DNA of 64,000 nucleotides from Kitasatospora phosalacinea (GCF_000717185.1 NZ_JNYE01000051.1:1-64000); one strand, 5' to 3'. Positions 46,229 to 55,840 are shown, counted from the first letter of the stretch. The notes: a model not told the origin generated them from the sequence alone. Program-made: numbers and translations.

Positions 46229-47410
46229 ATGACCACCGATGCCGCCGCCGATGCCGCTGCCGATGCCGCAGCCGACGCCGCCGCCTCTTTCGCCTCCGCC
46301 TACGGCGGCTCGCCCGACGGCGTGTGGGCCGCGCCCGGCCGGATCAACCTGATCGGCGAGCACACCGACTACAACGAGGGCTACGTGCTGCCCGCCGCGC
46401 TGCCGCACGCCACCCGGGTCGCGGCCCGCCGCCGCGCGGACGGCCGGGTGCGGCTGTTCAGCGCGCAGGGCGACGGCTCGGTGGCCGAGTTCGCGCTCGT
46501 CGACCTGGCGCCGGGCTCGGTGCCGGGCTGGGCCGCGTACCCGGCGGGCGTGTTCTGGGCGCTGGCCGAGGCCGGGCACCCGGTAGGCGGCGCCGACCTG
46601 GCGTTCTCCTCGGACGTGCCGACCGGGGCGGGCCTGTCCTCGTCCGCCGCGCTGGAGTGCGCGACCGCGATCGCCCTGGACGAGCTGTACGGCCTCGGCC
46701 TGGACGCCCCCGGCCGGGCGCTGCTCGCCCAGCGCGCCGAGAACGCCTACGTCGGGGTGCCGTGCGGCGCGCTCGACCAGATGGCGTCCAGCTGCTGCGT
46801 CGCGGGCCACGCGTACTTCCTCGACACCCGCACGCTCACCGGCCGCCAGGTGCCGCTGGACCTGCCCGCGGTCGGCCTGTCCCTGCTGGTGGTCGACACC
46901 CGGGTCAAGCACGACCTCGGCGACGGCGCGTACGCGGGCCTGCGGGCGGGCTGCGAGCGGGCCGCCGGGCTGCTCGGGGTGCGGGCGCTGCGCGACGTCG
47001 ACGCGGCCGGGCTGGCCGCGGCCGAGGAGCGGCTGCCCGTCGAGCTGCGCCCGCTGCTGCGGCACGTGGTCACCGAGGACCAGCGGGTGCTGGACGCCGT
47101 CGCGCTGCTCGACGCGGGCGACCCGCGGGCGCTCGGCCCGGTGCTGACCGCCGGGCACGCCTCGCTGCGCGACGACTACCGGGTCTCCTGCCCCGAGACC
47201 GACCTCGCGGTGGCCGCGGCGAACGCGGCGGGCGCGCTGGGCGCCCGGATGATGGGCGGCGGCTTCGGCGGCTCGGTGCTCGCCCTGGTCGACGCCGACC
47301 GGCTGGCGGAGGTCGAGCGGGAGGTGCGCGGGGCGTTCGCCGCGGCCGGGTTCGGCGAGCCGCAGACCTTCCAGGCGGTGCCCTCGCAGGGCGCGCACCG
47401 GGTGCGGTAG
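46229..47410 (+). CDS. galK: Galactokinase
   Basis: 393 residues, normal GHMP galactokinase length. The galactose-binding signature GRINLIGEHTDYNEGYVLPAA is complete, followed by the ATP loop DVPTGAGLSSSAALE and the C-terminal MMGGGFGGSVLALVD. It phosphorylates alpha-D-galactose at C1 for the Leloir pathway. ATG 46229 follows TTGGAG. The start at 46217 is less likely. The first residues AAADAAADAAADAAA come from a short DNA repeat and are unusual for the family. It faces galT, with a shared terminator between. Confidence 0.95.
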   Translation: MTTDAAADAAADAAADAAASFASAYGGSPDGVWAAPGRINLIGEHTDYNEGYVLPAALPHATRVAARRRADGRVRLFSAQGDGSVAEFALVDLAPGSVPGWAAYPAGVFWALAEAGHPVGGADLAFSSDVPTGAGLSSSAALECATAIALDELYGLGLDAPGRALLAQRAENAYVGVPCGALDQMASSCCVAGHAYFLDTRTLTGRQVPLDLPAVGLSLLVVDTRVKHDLGDGAYAGLRAGCERAAGLLGVRALRDVDAAGLAAAEERLPVELRPLLRHVVTEDQRVLDAVALLDAGDPRALGPVLTAGHASLRDDYRVSCPETDLAVAAANAAGALGARMMGGGFGGSVLALVDADRLAEVEREVRGAFAAAGFGEPQTFQAVPSQGAHRVR

Positions 47411-47421
47411 GCAGCGGGAAC

Positions 47422-47458
47422 GGAGAACCCGCCCGGGAGCTTCCCGGGCGGGTTCTCC
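47422..47458. terminator. Bidirectional terminator between galK and galT
   Basis: Perfect 16-bp stem GGAGAACCCGCCCGGG and CCCGGGCGGGTTCTCC with an AGCTT loop, between the convergent galK (stop 47410) and galT (stop 47476). Confidence 0.88.
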
Positions 47459-47475
47459 TGCGTGCGCGAGGGGCC

Positions 47476-48558
47476 CTACAGCTCGCGCAGGGTGCGGGCC
47501 GCGGTCTCCGGGCGGACGTCGTTCATGAACGCCCCCATGCCGGACTCGGTGCCCGCCAGGTACTTGAGCTTGTCGGCGGTGCGGCGCAGCGTGAACAGCT
47601 CCAGGTGCAGGGCGAGTTCGGTGGCGGCGGGCCGGGGCGTCTGGTGCCAGGCGGCGATGTACGGGGCCGGTTCGGGGAAGAGCCGGTCGAAGCGGCGCAG
47701 CAGGTCGAGGTAGACCCGCGGGAACTCGGCGCGGGCGTCGTCGTCCAGCGCGGTGAGGTCGGCGGCCCGGCGGTTGGGGTAGAGGTGCACCTCGTACGGC
47801 CAGCGGGCGGCGAACGGGACGAAGGCCGTCCAGTGCTCGCCGGCCAGCACCACCCGGGAGTCCGGCTTGCCCGCGGTGGCGCGCTCGGCGGCCAGCACGT
47901 CGTCGTACAGGTTTCGGCCGGTCGCGGCGAGGTGGGCGGCGGCGCGGTCCAGGGCGAGGGCGGTGCGCGGGGTGGTGAACGGGAAGGCGTAGATCTGGCC
48001 GTGCGGGTGGCCGAGGGTCACGCCGATCTCGGCGCCGCGGTTCTCGAAGCAGTACACCTGCCGGACGCCGGGGCGGGCGTACAGCTCGGCGGTGCGGTCG
48101 GTCCAGGCGTCCAGGACCAGGCGGGCGTGCGGCTCGGAGAGGTCGACGAAGGACGCGCCGTGGTCGGAGGTGAAGCAGACCACCTCGCAGCGGCCGGTGC
48201 CCGGGGTGAGCGCGTACGGGCCGTCCGACCAGGGGGCGACGTGGGCGGCGGAGGAGTCGGCGAGCGAGGGGAAGCGGTTCTCGAACACCGCGACCTGGTA
48301 GTCCGCGGCCGGGATCTCGCTGAGCCGCCCGTCCCGGGACGGGCAGAGCGGGCACTCGTCGGCCGGCGGGTGGTAGGTGCGGGCCTGGCGGTGCGCGGCG
48401 ACGGTGACCGCGTCGCCGGTGAACGGGTCGACCCGCACCTCGGAGACGCTCGCGGCGGGCTCCAGCGGGCGGGCGTCGACCGCGTCGCGGACGGCGGGCC
48501 CGTCGTCGTAGTAGATCAGTTCGCGGCCGTCGGCCAGTTCGGTCACCGTCTTGTGCAC
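47476..48558 (-). CDS. galT: Galactose-1-phosphate uridylyltransferase
   Basis: 360 residues from GTG 48558, preceded by GAGGAG. Zinc-binding ECPLCPS near the N-terminus, VFENRFPSLA, and the active-site His-Pro-His in TLGHPHGQIYAFPF (the second His carries the UMP) are typical. The second half has GEHWTAFVPFAARWPYEVHL and YIAAWHQTP. It exchanges UDP between glucose and galactose 1-phosphates. It is expressed with galK under the DeoR-type regulator, on the evidence of shared repeats. No galE is in the window. Confidence 0.95.
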   Translation of the reverse strand: MHKTVTELADGRELIYYDDGPAVRDAVDARPLEPAASVSEVRVDPFTGDAVTVAAHRQARTYHPPADECPLCPSRDGRLSEIPAADYQVAVFENRFPSLADSSAAHVAPWSDGPYALTPGTGRCEVVCFTSDHGASFVDLSEPHARLVLDAWTDRTAELYARPGVRQVYCFENRGAEIGVTLGHPHGQIYAFPFTTPRTALALDRAAAHLAATGRNLYDDVLAAERATAGKPDSRVVLAGEHWTAFVPFAARWPYEVHLYPNRRAADLTALDDDARAEFPRVYLDLLRRFDRLFPEPAPYIAAWHQTPRPAATELALHLELFTLRRTADKLKYLAGTESGMGAFMNDVRPETAARTLREL

Positions 48559-48618
48559 GGCGGCACACTCCTCGTGGTTCGGGTCGCGGCTCGGGGCAGG
48601 ACGGGTGAGCCGATACAC

Positions 48619-48634
48619 CGAACATCTTCGAACA
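48619..48634. promoter_or_regulatory. Putative DeoR operator before galT
   Basis: On the minus strand TGTTCGA and TGTTCG are repeated with a 10-bp period (complement of CGAACATCTTCGAACA), 60-75 bp upstream of the galT start. Same half-site and spacing as the galK operator candidate. Confidence 0.55.
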
Positions 48635-48652
48635 GAGTGCACCACAATGCAA

Positions 48653-48682
48653 CACCCCTCCGGTCGGCGGACCGGAGGGGTG
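48653..48682 (-). terminator. Terminator after pgm
   Basis: Perfect 12-bp stem CACCCCTCCGGT and ACCGGAGGGGTG with a six-base loop, 19 bp past the pgm stop. It lies close to the galT promoter region. Confidence 0.8.
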
Positions 48683-48700
48683 CGGCGTTCGGGCGGGAGG

Positions 48701-50344
48701 CTACGCCTTGGCGAGGACCTCGGTGACCAGCTCGCGGGCCTCGGACTGGACCTGGGCGAGGTGGCTCTCGCTGTGGAAGCTCTCGGCGTAGATCTTGTAC
48801 ACGTCCTCGGTGCCGGAGGGGCGGGCCGCGAACCAGGCGTTCTCGGTGGTGACCTTGAGGCCGCCGATCGCGGCGCCGTTGCCGGGGGCGTGGGTGAGGA
48901 CCGCGGTGATCGGCTCGCCCGCCAGGGTGTCGGCGGTGACCCGGTCGGCGTCGAGGGCGGCGAGGGCGGCCTTCTGGGCCCGGTCCGCGGGGGCGTCGAC
49001 CCGGGCGTAGACCGGGTCGCCGTGGCGGGCGACCAGCTCGCGGTACAGGGCGGAGGGGGTGCTGCCGGTGACGGCGGTGATCTCGGAGGCCAGCAGGGCC
49101 AGCAGGATGCCGTCCTTGTCGGTGCTCCACGGGGAGCCGTCCCGGCGCAGGAAGGAGGCGCCCGCGGACTCCTCGCCGCCGAAGGCGACCGTCCCGTTCA
49201 GCAGGCCGTCGACGAACCACTTGAAGCCGACCGGCACTTCGAGCAGCTCGCGGCCGAGCCCGGCCACCACCCGGTCGATCATCGAGGAGGAGACCAGGGT
49301 CTTGCCGACCGCCGCCGCCGCGGGCCAGCCCTCGCGGTGCCGGTACAGGTAGTCGATGGCGACGGCCAGGTAGTGGTTGGGGTTCATCAGCCCGCCGTCG
49401 GGGGTGACGATGCCGTGCCGGTCGGCGTCCGCGTCGTTGCCGGTGGCCAGGGCGTACGCGTCGCGCTTGTCGATCAGCGAGGCCATCGCGTACGGGGAGG
49501 AGCAGTCCATCCGGATCTTGCCGTCCCAGTCCAGGGTCATGAACCGCCAGGTGGGGTCGGCGAGCGGGTTGACCACGGTGAGGTCGAGGCGGTGGGTCTC
49601 GGCGATCCGGCCCCAGTAGGCGACCGAGGCGCCGCCGAGCGGGTCGGCGCCGATCCGCAGGCCCGCGTCGCGGACGGCGTCCAGGTTCACCGCGGCGGGC
49701 AGGTCGTCGACGTACGCGCCGAGGAAGTCGTAGCGGCCGGTGGTGTCGGCGGCCAGCGCCCGGGCGTACGGGATGCGGCGGACGCCCTCCAGGCCCGCGG
49801 CGAGCAGGGCGTTGGCGCGGCGCTCGATCCAGCCGGTGGCGGTGGAGTCGGCCGGACCGCCGTGCGGCGGGTTGTACTTGAAGCCGCCGTCGGCGGGCGG
49901 GTTGTGCGAGGGCGTCACCACGATGCCGTCCGCGAGCGCCGCCGGGCGGGTGCGGTTGTGGGTGAGGATCGCGTGCGAGACCGCCGGGGTCGGCGTGTAG
50001 CCGTCCGCGGTGTCCAGCAGCACCGTGACGCCGTTGGCGGCGAGCACCTCCAGGGTGGTGGCCCGGGCGGGCTCGGACAGCGCGTGGGTGTCGATGCCGA
50101 GGAACAGCGGGCCGGTGGTGCCCTGTTCGGCCCGGTAGTCGCAGATCGCCTGCGCGGTGGCCGCGATGTGGTCCTCGTTGAAGGCGCCTCGCAGCGCCGA
50201 GCCGCGGTGCCCGGAGGTCCCGAAGGCGACGCGCTGGGCGACGTCCTCCGGGTCCGGGTGCAGCGCGTAGTAGTCCGTCACCAGGCGGGCGACGTCGATC
50301 AGGTCCTGCGGCTGCGCCGGCTGGCCGGCCCGTGCGTGCACCAT
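48701..50344 (-). CDS. pgm: Phosphoglucomutase (alpha-D-glucose-phosphate-specific)
   Basis: 547 residues, matching the 546 of the E. coli Pgm type. Key points are [20 protein letters not shown], the phosphoserine loop [20 protein letters not shown], the metal loop [12 protein letters not shown], the sugar loop [14 protein letters not shown] and the phosphate-binding end [16 protein letters not shown]. It interconverts glucose 1- and 6-phosphate, the step that feeds Leloir-pathway product into glycolysis, or supplies UDP-glucose. Placed next to galT on the same strand but with a terminator between. Confidence 0.95.
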   Translation of the reverse strand: MVHARAGQPAQPQDLIDVARLVTDYYALHPDPEDVAQRVAFGTSGHRGSALRGAFNEDHIAATAQAICDYRAEQGTTGPLFLGIDTHALSEPARATTLEVLAANGVTVLLDTADGYTPTPAVSHAILTHNRTRPAALADGIVVTPSHNPPADGGFKYNPPHGGPADSTATGWIERRANALLAAGLEGVRRIPYARALAADTTGRYDFLGAYVDDLPAAVNLDAVRDAGLRIGADPLGGASVAYWGRIAETHRLDLTVVNPLADPTWRFMTLDWDGKIRMDCSSPYAMASLIDKRDAYALATGNDADADRHGIVTPDGGLMNPNHYLAVAIDYLYRHREGWPAAAAVGKTLVSSSMIDRVVAGLGRELLEVPVGFKWFVDGLLNGTVAFGGEESAGASFLRRDGSPWSTDKDGILLALLASEITAVTGSTPSALYRELVARHGDPVYARVDAPADRAQKAALAALDADRVTADTLAGEPITAVLTHAPGNGAAIGGLKVTTENAWFAARPSGTEDVYKIYAESFHSESHLAQVQSEARELVTEVLAKA

Positions 50345-50404
50345 GTGCTTGTTCCCCTCGGTCGGTACGGCAAGGATGCCCGCCGACCATCATGCGGGCC
50401 ACAC

Positions 50405-50434
50405 CGCCCCGACCGCGGGAACGCCGTCGGGGCG
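50405..50434 (-). terminator. Hairpin between the MerR gene and pgm
   Basis: 9-bp stem CGCCCCGAC and GTCGGGGCG with a 12-nt loop, inside the 293-bp gap. It could terminate transcripts coming from the MerR gene. The rest of the gap (50435-50637) holds short CCCCGGTCCCGGCGTC-type repeats and no gene. Confidence 0.45.
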
Positions 50435-50637
50435 CGGCCGACGGGGCGGCGGCCGGGGCGGCGGAACGGATTCCGGCTGTACGGGGAACGGGCCTTCCGA
50501 TCAAGGGAGTTGACGCCGCCTCGGCGGTTCGGGGGCGCTCCCGGAGCGCGCGGCGGCCGTCGGCGGCCCCGGTCCCGGCGTCCCCGGTCCCGGCGTCTCC
50601 GGTCTCGGGGTTTCTTCCGGCCTCGGCGTCCCCGGCG

Positions 50638-51573
50638 TCAGCCCGTCCGGGCGCGCAGGGCCTCGGCGGACCAGGTGAGCGCGGGCGCCGGGCCCTCCGG
50701 GGCGGGCCAGCGGTTGATCACCGCGAGCAGGTGGAGGTACCGGTCCCGGCGCGGATCGTTCGCGCTCTCCAGGCGGAGCAGCAGTCGGCGGCGGAGCCCG
50801 GTGTCGTCGGGACGGCCGCAGAGCTGCGCGTAGTGGGCCGTGAGCGCCGCGACGACCGGATCGGCCTGGGGGGAGGCCGGGCGGACGCCAGCCGCCAGGG
50901 CCGGGGCGACGAGGTCGCGGACGACTGCGACGAGGTCGCGGCGCGGACCCGTGGTGCGGACCCGCGCCCGGTCGGCCGCCAGTTCCTCGGCCGTGCGCCG
51001 CACCGCGGCCCGGAAGTCCGGGTCCAGGGCCAGTTCGGCCAGTTCCACCCAGGCCCGGGCCTGCTCGGCGTCGGGGTCCTCGGACAGTTCGGGGGTCATC
51101 GAGCGCATGGCTCCCGCGGACACGGGGTCGGTGGCCGCTCCGTCGAAGACGGCGTGGAGGAAGTCGTCGACGAGGTCGCGGCGTTGGTCCTCGGTGAGCC
51201 GGGCGAGTCGGTGCACGGGGTCGGTCTCCTCGGGGGTGAGCCCGCGCTCGGCCACCACGGTGAGCACCGCGTGCCGCAGGCGCAGGACGCGGATCTGTAC
51301 GGCCAGCGCCTCGGCCTGCACCGCGGCGACCTCGGGGAGCGGGAGGCCCCGGTCGACGACCTCGCGGATCGTGGCGAGGTCCAGTCCCAGTTCGCGGAGG
51401 GTCCGCACGAGGCGCAGGCGCTCGACGGCGGCGGTGTCGTACCGGCGGTGGCCGGCCGGGCTGCGGTCCGTCGGCGGCACGATTCCGCGTTCGGAGTAGA
51501 ACCGTACGGTCTTGACTGTCAGACCGGTCCGCCGGGCCAGTTCACCGATCGAGTAGCGCGTGTCGCCGTCCAT
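50638..51573 (-). CDS. MerR-family transcriptional regulator
   Basis: 311 residues. N-terminal MerR winged helix: YSIGELARRTGLTVKTVRFYSERGIVPPTDRS with AGHRRYDTAAVERLRLVRTLRELG. The C-terminal 190 residues are a helical domain seen in Streptomyces MerR proteins of unknown ligand (MTPELSEDPDAEQARAWVELAEL). No cysteine metal site. ATG 51573 overlaps the tail of the HTH-protein frame by about 30 bp. Target unknown. Confidence 0.88.
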   Translation of the reverse strand: MDGDTRYSIGELARRTGLTVKTVRFYSERGIVPPTDRSPAGHRRYDTAAVERLRLVRTLRELGLDLATIREVVDRGLPLPEVAAVQAEALAVQIRVLRLRHAVLTVVAERGLTPEETDPVHRLARLTEDQRRDLVDDFLHAVFDGAATDPVSAGAMRSMTPELSEDPDAEQARAWVELAELALDPDFRAAVRRTAEELAADRARVRTTGPRRDLVAVVRDLVAPALAAGVRPASPQADPVVAALTAHYAQLCGRPDDTGLRRRLLLRLESANDPRRDRYLHLLAVINRWPAPEGPAPALTWSAEALRARTG

Positions 51574-53110
51574 GCCCGCAGCCTGCCGCCTCCCCCCGGG
51601 GGAGGTGCAAGCCCCTCCGCCCCGGCGGGGTCACTTCTTGCGGCCGCGGGAGCTTTGGGCGGTGCGGCCGCGGACGATGCCGATGAACTCCTCGACCAGG
51701 TCGGTGGTGGCCTCCTCCGGCCAGGCGAGGGCGACCTGCGACTGCGGGACGTCGAGGTGCGGCGGCACGACGGTCCAGCTGTGCAGCCCCTCGGATGCGG
51801 CGGCTGGTGTAGAGGCGCAGGGCGGAGCGCATGGTGTCGAGTTCCTTGGTGGTGCGCTCGGAGGCGACACCTTCCATGAGGTCCAGGGCCTGTGCCCAGA
51901 GGGTGACGGCTTCTTCGTGGCGGTGCTGGGCGGCGACGGTCTTGGCGAGGTTGGCCAGGGTGAGGGCGCGGACGCGGTGGTAGGTGCCGGGGACACGGTG
52001 CTGGACGGCGGCGCGGTAGTGGCGTTCGGCGGCGGCGTGGTCCTTCATCGCGGTCAGGGTCTTGCCGGTGTGGGAGGCGACGGTGGCGGCGACCGGTCCG
52101 GAGGCGGCGGCGTAGGCAGGGGGCGGTTCGGTAGCGGCGAGCATCGCGTTCTCGGCGGCGAGGATCAGCTTCGCGGCGGCGGCCCGGTTGCCGGAGGCGC
52201 CGTTGGCGCGGGCTGCGGTGATGAGCAGCAGGGCCTCGGTACTGGGGTCGACGCGCCCGCGGGCGCGGAGGAGGGCAGCGTCGGCGAGGGCGGCGGTGCC
52301 GGTGTGGTGGCCGAGGTCGAGGGCCTGGTGGGTGAGGGCTCGCATGGCCCAGGCGGCGCGGCCTGCGGGGTCGGCCTCGCAGGCGAGCTGGTAGGCGAGG
52401 AGGTAGAACCGCTGGGCGGCGCCGTCGCTGCCGTGGTCGTGGAGTTTCCAGCCGATGAGGGTGGCGAGTTCGGCAGCGGCGCCGAACGCCTCCGTACGGA
52501 TGGCGCTGTCGGGGAAGGTGCCCTTGAGCATCGGGGTGACGACGTCGGCGAGATAGGAGGTGATGGCGACCAGGCCGTGGCCGCCGCCGAGGCGTTCGTC
52601 GGCGGTGCGGAACATCTCGGTGAACTGCCGGACGACGGCGATCTCGCCGGGCCCGATCCGGCGGCTGCCGGCGGCGGCGCTGAGCGCGGCCGCGGCGGCC
52701 TGGTGGTCGTAGGCCAGCGGCAGGCCGACCGCGGCGGCGGAGAAGGTGGTGGCGAGGAAGTCGCGGCGGCGCAGCATGATGAGCCTTCCGAGGTCGGCAG
52801 CGGCGACGAGGGGGTCGAGGGGCAGCGCCCGGGTGGTGTCCTCGACGGGTTCGGAGCCTAGACCGATCTCGGCCGGCGTGACGGTGCGTCGGAGCCTGCG
52901 GCTGAGCGCTTCGGCGATGTAGAGCGGTGTCCTGCCCGCCGGTCTGGTCCCGTTGACGACCCAGTGGTGGACGGCCGCCTTCGAGGTGCGCAGTTCGACC
53001 CGGGACTCGGCGGCGACGGCCCGCACCGCTCTGGCCAGGGCTTCGTAGGTCCACCCGGCCTCGTCCAGGACGGCTGCCAGGTGCCGGTTCGGTTCGGCGC
53101 TCGGGTTCAC
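51542..53110 (-). CDS. HTH (XRE-like) regulator with TPR-like C-terminus, 3' end replaced
   Basis: 522 residues in the open frame from GTG 53110 (AGGGAG upstream). Residues 5-60 are a helix-turn-helix (WTYEALARAVRAVAAESRVE, SKAAVHHWVVNGTRP). The remainder is alpha-helical TPR-like (AERHYRAAVQHRVPGTYHRV, ANLAKTVAAQHRHEEAVTLWAQALDL). This is a common Streptomyces regulator type near sugar-biosynthesis blocks. After about residue 435 (near 51795) the frame runs into the LysR-derived 117-bp repeat and then non-coding Arg/Pro text, so the natural C-terminus is lost. Real protein character stops there. It is divergent from the epimerase pseudogene. Confidence 0.75.
   Translation of the reverse strand: MNPSAEPNRHLAAVLDEAGWTYEALARAVRAVAAESRVELRTSKAAVHHWVVNGTRPAGRTPLYIAEALSRRLRRTVTPAEIGLGSEPVEDTTRALPLDPLVAAADLGRLIMLRRRDFLATTFSAAAVGLPLAYDHQAAAAALSAAAGSRRIGPGEIAVVRQFTEMFRTADERLGGGHGLVAITSYLADVVTPMLKGTFPDSAIRTEAFGAAAELATLIGWKLHDHGSDGAAQRFYLLAYQLACEADPAGRAAWAMRALTHQALDLGHHTGTAALADAALLRARGRVDPSTEALLLITAARANGASGNRAAAAKLILAAENAMLAATEPPPAYAAASGPVAATVASHTGKTLTAMKDHAAAERHYRAAVQHRVPGTYHRVRALTLANLAKTVAAQHRHEEAVTLWAQALDLMEGVASERTTKELDTMRSALRLYTSRRIRGAAQLDRRAAAPRRPAVAGRPRLAGGGHHRPGRGVHRHRPRPHRPKLPRPQEVTPPGRRGLHLPRGEAAGCGHGRRHALLDR
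51640..51756. repeat. 117-bp direct repeat, left copy (LysR 3' fragment)
   Basis: Matches 57585-57701 in the same orientation with two differences over 117 bp. Read on the minus strand it encodes DVPQSQVALAWPEEATTDLV and EEFIGIVRGRTAQSSRGRKK then stop, the C-terminal end of the LysR substrate-domain protein whose 5' part is at 58021. The left copy has lost the long basic tail present in the right copy. Confidence 0.9.
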
Positions 53111-53246
53111 TTCGCTCCCTGGGACGACCGCGAGTTGATCATGAACGGGATTAACCAGGAGGGGGAGCGAACACGGTACCGCCGCCCGGGCCCGGAGGCT
53201 TCACTTTCAGGCATCCACCCGACTCCGAACAGAGGTGCAGATCAAC

Positions 53247-54133
53247 ATGATTGACGCAAAGTCAGCTGTGACCGGTCAGCTCGCGGGCGCGACGGTGCTG
53301 GTGACCGGGGGCGGCGGCCTGGTCGGCAGCCGCGTCGTCGCCCAGCTCGCCGCCGCGTACGCGGACGTCGCCGCCTGCACCCGCCACCCGCGCACCGCGT
53401 TCGCCAGCAACCTGGCCGGCACCCAGAGCGTGCTGGACACCGTGGCCGGATCGACGGTGAAGCGGCTGGTGTTCGTCTCCTCCGCGTCCGTCTACGGCCA
53501 CGGCGGCACCACCGCCGACGGCCCCGCGGTCTTCACCTAAGCGCAGCCGCTGGACCCGATCTCCGTCTACGCGAACACCAAGGCGTGGGGCGAGCAGCAG
53601 ACCCGGCTGATGCTGGACGGCTCCACCGGGCCCGAGCACGCGATCGTCCGGTACTTCTCCGTCTACGGGGAGCCGCAGGTCCCCAAGCCCGGCTCGCACT
53701 CGTGGATGGTCCCGTGGATGGCCATGTCCGCGCACACCGGCCGCCCGATCCGGCTCAACGGCGGCGGCACGCAGGTACGGGACATGGTGCACGTCGAGGA
53801 CATCGCCCGCGCCACGATCCTCGCGCTGGTCGCCGAACGGATGGCGGCCGGACGGTCAACGTCGGCACCGGCGTGCCGACCATGGTGCGCCGCATCGGCG
53901 AGCTGATCGCCGCCCACTACCCCGGCGCCCGCTTCGAGCGGGCGCCGATGCCCGCGGGCGACCCGCTCGGCGGCTGCGTCGACACCCGCCTGGCCGCCGA
54001 ACTCCTCGGCTGGGCTCCCGCCATCGGCCTCGCCGACGGCATCGACCGGTACGTCGCCTGGCTGCGCTCCACCCCTGGCGCCGTCCCCGACTGGTTCACC
54101 GCCGACGGACCCTCGGCTGCCCTGGCCGCCTGA
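53247..54133 (+). pseudogene. NAD-dependent epimerase/dehydratase, broken
   Basis: The N-terminus has a Rossmann NAD loop (GATVLVTGGGGLVGSRVV), then SNLAGTQSVLDTVAGS and LVFVSSASVYGHGG. A TAA at 53538 interrupts the frame. The same frame continues with ISVYANTKAWGEQQTRLM (the YxxxK motif) and FSVYGEPQVPKPG. Near 53850 a frameshift moves coding to the next frame (GGRTVNVGTGVPTMVRRIGE). About 30-40 residues also seem missing around residue 40. Three lesions argue for a true pseudogene of an extended SDR sugar-nucleotide enzyme, formerly part of a glycosylation set with the GT2 gene. Confidence 0.8.
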
Positions 54134-54176
54134 ATCTGCCTGGCCGGGCTCGGCCGGGCTCGGCTGGGTCTGGCCG

Positions 54177-55055
54177 TCAGAAGATCGGCGGTCGGCCCAG
54201 CTGCGCCATCCGGCGCACCGTGCTCCACCGCATCGGCCGGCGCGGCGGGCACGCCACCCGCACCCCCTCGAAGAACCCGCCCCACCACGCCTTCAAGCCG
54301 GCCAGCGGCGGGCGGCGCAGCAGGGTGTAGCCGATCCAGGAGGCGAGGTAGACCGGTACCAGCGGGGCGGGGAGGTGGCGTTTGGCCAGCCAGACCCGGT
54401 TGCGGGCGGTCATCCGGTAGTAGGCGGCGTGCCGGGCCGGGTCGGTGCGCGGGTGCTGGAGCACCAGGTCGGCGCGGTAGTCGATGCCCCAACCCGCGTC
54501 CAGCGCCCGCCAGGCGAAGTCGGTCTCCTCGTGCGTGTAGAAGAACTCGGCCGGGAACAGGCCGATCTGGTCGATCACGGACATCCGGATGGCGTGGCCG
54601 CCACCGAGGAACGTGGTCACCGGACCGGACTGCATCGGGTCGGACTTGCCCAGGCGGGGGACGTGGCGGCGCTGGGTGAAGCCGGTCTCGTCGGCGATCC
54701 GGAACGAGGCGATGCCCAACCGCGGGTCCTGCTCGAACGCCTCCCGGACCAGTCGGAAGGTGTCGGTGCGCGGCAGCAGCCCGTCGTCGTCCAGCACCAC
54801 CAGCACGTCCGCGCCGCCCAGTTCGCGCAGCCGCTCCACACCGGCGTTGCGCCCGCCCGGGATGCCCAGGTTCTCCGGCAGCTCCACCGCGTCCACCCAC
54901 TGCGGCAGCGGCGGCAGTTCGACGCCCTGGCCGAGCACGACCGTGCGCACCCCGGACTCGGAGCCCTCCTGCGTCCGCACCGACTCCAGCAGCGCCACCA
55001 GCTCGGCGGGCCGGTTCCCCATCGTCAGCACCACCACGCCCAGCGTGACACCCAT
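54177..55055 (-). CDS. Family 2 glycosyltransferase
   Basis: 292 residues from ATG 55055. GT-A fold: TLGVVVLTMGNRPAELVALL, PENLGIPGGRNAGVERLREL, the DXD-type VLVVLDDDGLLPRTD, the acceptor region GGGHAIRMSVIDQIG and FFYTHEETDFAWRALDAGWG. A possible membrane-associated stretch lies near VYLASWIGYTLLRR. It moves a sugar from a nucleotide donor onto a lipid or polymer acceptor. Only 26 bp separate its start from the divergent HD gene. Composition matches the genome. Confidence 0.88.
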   Translation of the reverse strand: MGVTLGVVVLTMGNRPAELVALLESVRTQEGSESGVRTVVLGQGVELPPLPQWVDAVELPENLGIPGGRNAGVERLRELGGADVLVVLDDDGLLPRTDTFRLVREAFEQDPRLGIASFRIADETGFTQRRHVPRLGKSDPMQSGPVTTFLGGGHAIRMSVIDQIGLFPAEFFYTHEETDFAWRALDAGWGIDYRADLVLQHPRTDPARHAAYYRMTARNRVWLAKRHLPAPLVPVYLASWIGYTLLRRPPLAGLKAWWGGFFEGVRVACPPRRPMRWSTVRRMAQLGRPPIF

Positions 55056-55081
55056 GTCCGACCCGACCCTTCGAGGACTCG

Positions 55082-55831
55082 ATGAACTCTCCGACACCGC
55101 AGGACGCCGACCGGCTGCCGCTGCACGAGCTGGCGGCCGTGGGCCGCCTGCCCGACCACCAGGTGCTGGACCGGCCGACCCTCGCATGGATCGCCGACCG
55201 GCGGCCGGGCGGTCCGGGTGCGCGGCCCAGACTGCCACACCCCGCGACCCCGCTGGTACCGGATCCGTCCTGGTTCGCCCGGCCGGAGACCGCGACCTCC
55301 CTGCACGGCGTCCTGCACGGCGCCCGCGTCGCCGTCCTCGTCCAGCTCCTCGCCGCCGGCCACGGCCTCGGCCCCGACCGGGTGCTCGCGCTCGCCGCCG
55401 CGGCAGCCTGCCACGACTGCCGCCGCCTCAACGACCGCACCGACCCCGGCCACGGCGCCCGCGCCGCCGCCTGGCTGACCCGGCACCCGGCCGACCTCAG
55501 CGCCGCGTTCGGCCACGAGGCCAGCCCGGAGGCGGTCGCCGCCGTCGCCCTCCACGACGTCCCCCACCGCGCCTTCACTCCTGAGCAGCACACCGCCTAC
55601 CACCGGCACCGCACGGCCGTCGACCTGCTCAAGGCCGCCGACGCCCTCGACCGCTACCGCCTGCCCGCCACCCGCTGGTGGCCCGACCTGCACCTGCTGC
55701 GCCTCCAGATTCCGGCCTGGGCCCTGCACCTCGCCCACGACCTGGTCGTCCGCACCGAACACGCCCGCCTCGACGGCGTGAGCGACGCCCACGCCCTCCA
55801 CCTGGCGCTCCGCGCCCTGCAACCCGAGTAG
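55082..55831 (+). CDS. HD-domain-like putative metal-dependent phosphohydrolase
   Basis: 249 residues from ATG 55082 (GAGGA upstream). HD-superfamily points are HGVLHGARVAVLVQLLA (first His), the His-Asp pair AAACHDCRRLNDRTDPGHG, VAAVALHDVPH (further His/Asp) and LLKAADALDRYRL (late Asp). The arrangement H...HD...H...D suits a nucleotide phosphohydrolase. Substrate unknown. Its stop is 9 bp before the start of the next gene, so the two form an operon. The first 60 residues (TPQDADRLPLHELAAVGRLP) have no known match. Confidence 0.75.
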   Translation: MNSPTPQDADRLPLHELAAVGRLPDHQVLDRPTLAWIADRRPGGPGARPRLPHPATPLVPDPSWFARPETATSLHGVLHGARVAVLVQLLAAGHGLGPDRVLALAAAAACHDCRRLNDRTDPGHGARAAAWLTRHPADLSAAFGHEASPEAVAAVALHDVPHRAFTPEQHTAYHRHRTAVDLLKAADALDRYRLPATRWWPDLHLLRLQIPAWALHLAHDLVVRTEHARLDGVSDAHALHLALRALQPE

Positions 55832-55840
55832 GAGACACCC

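Noticed and set aside
53538..53540. In-frame TAA in the epimerase as stop-codon read-through or recoding
   Set aside because: A second frameshift and an internal deletion in the same gene make decay the simpler explanation.
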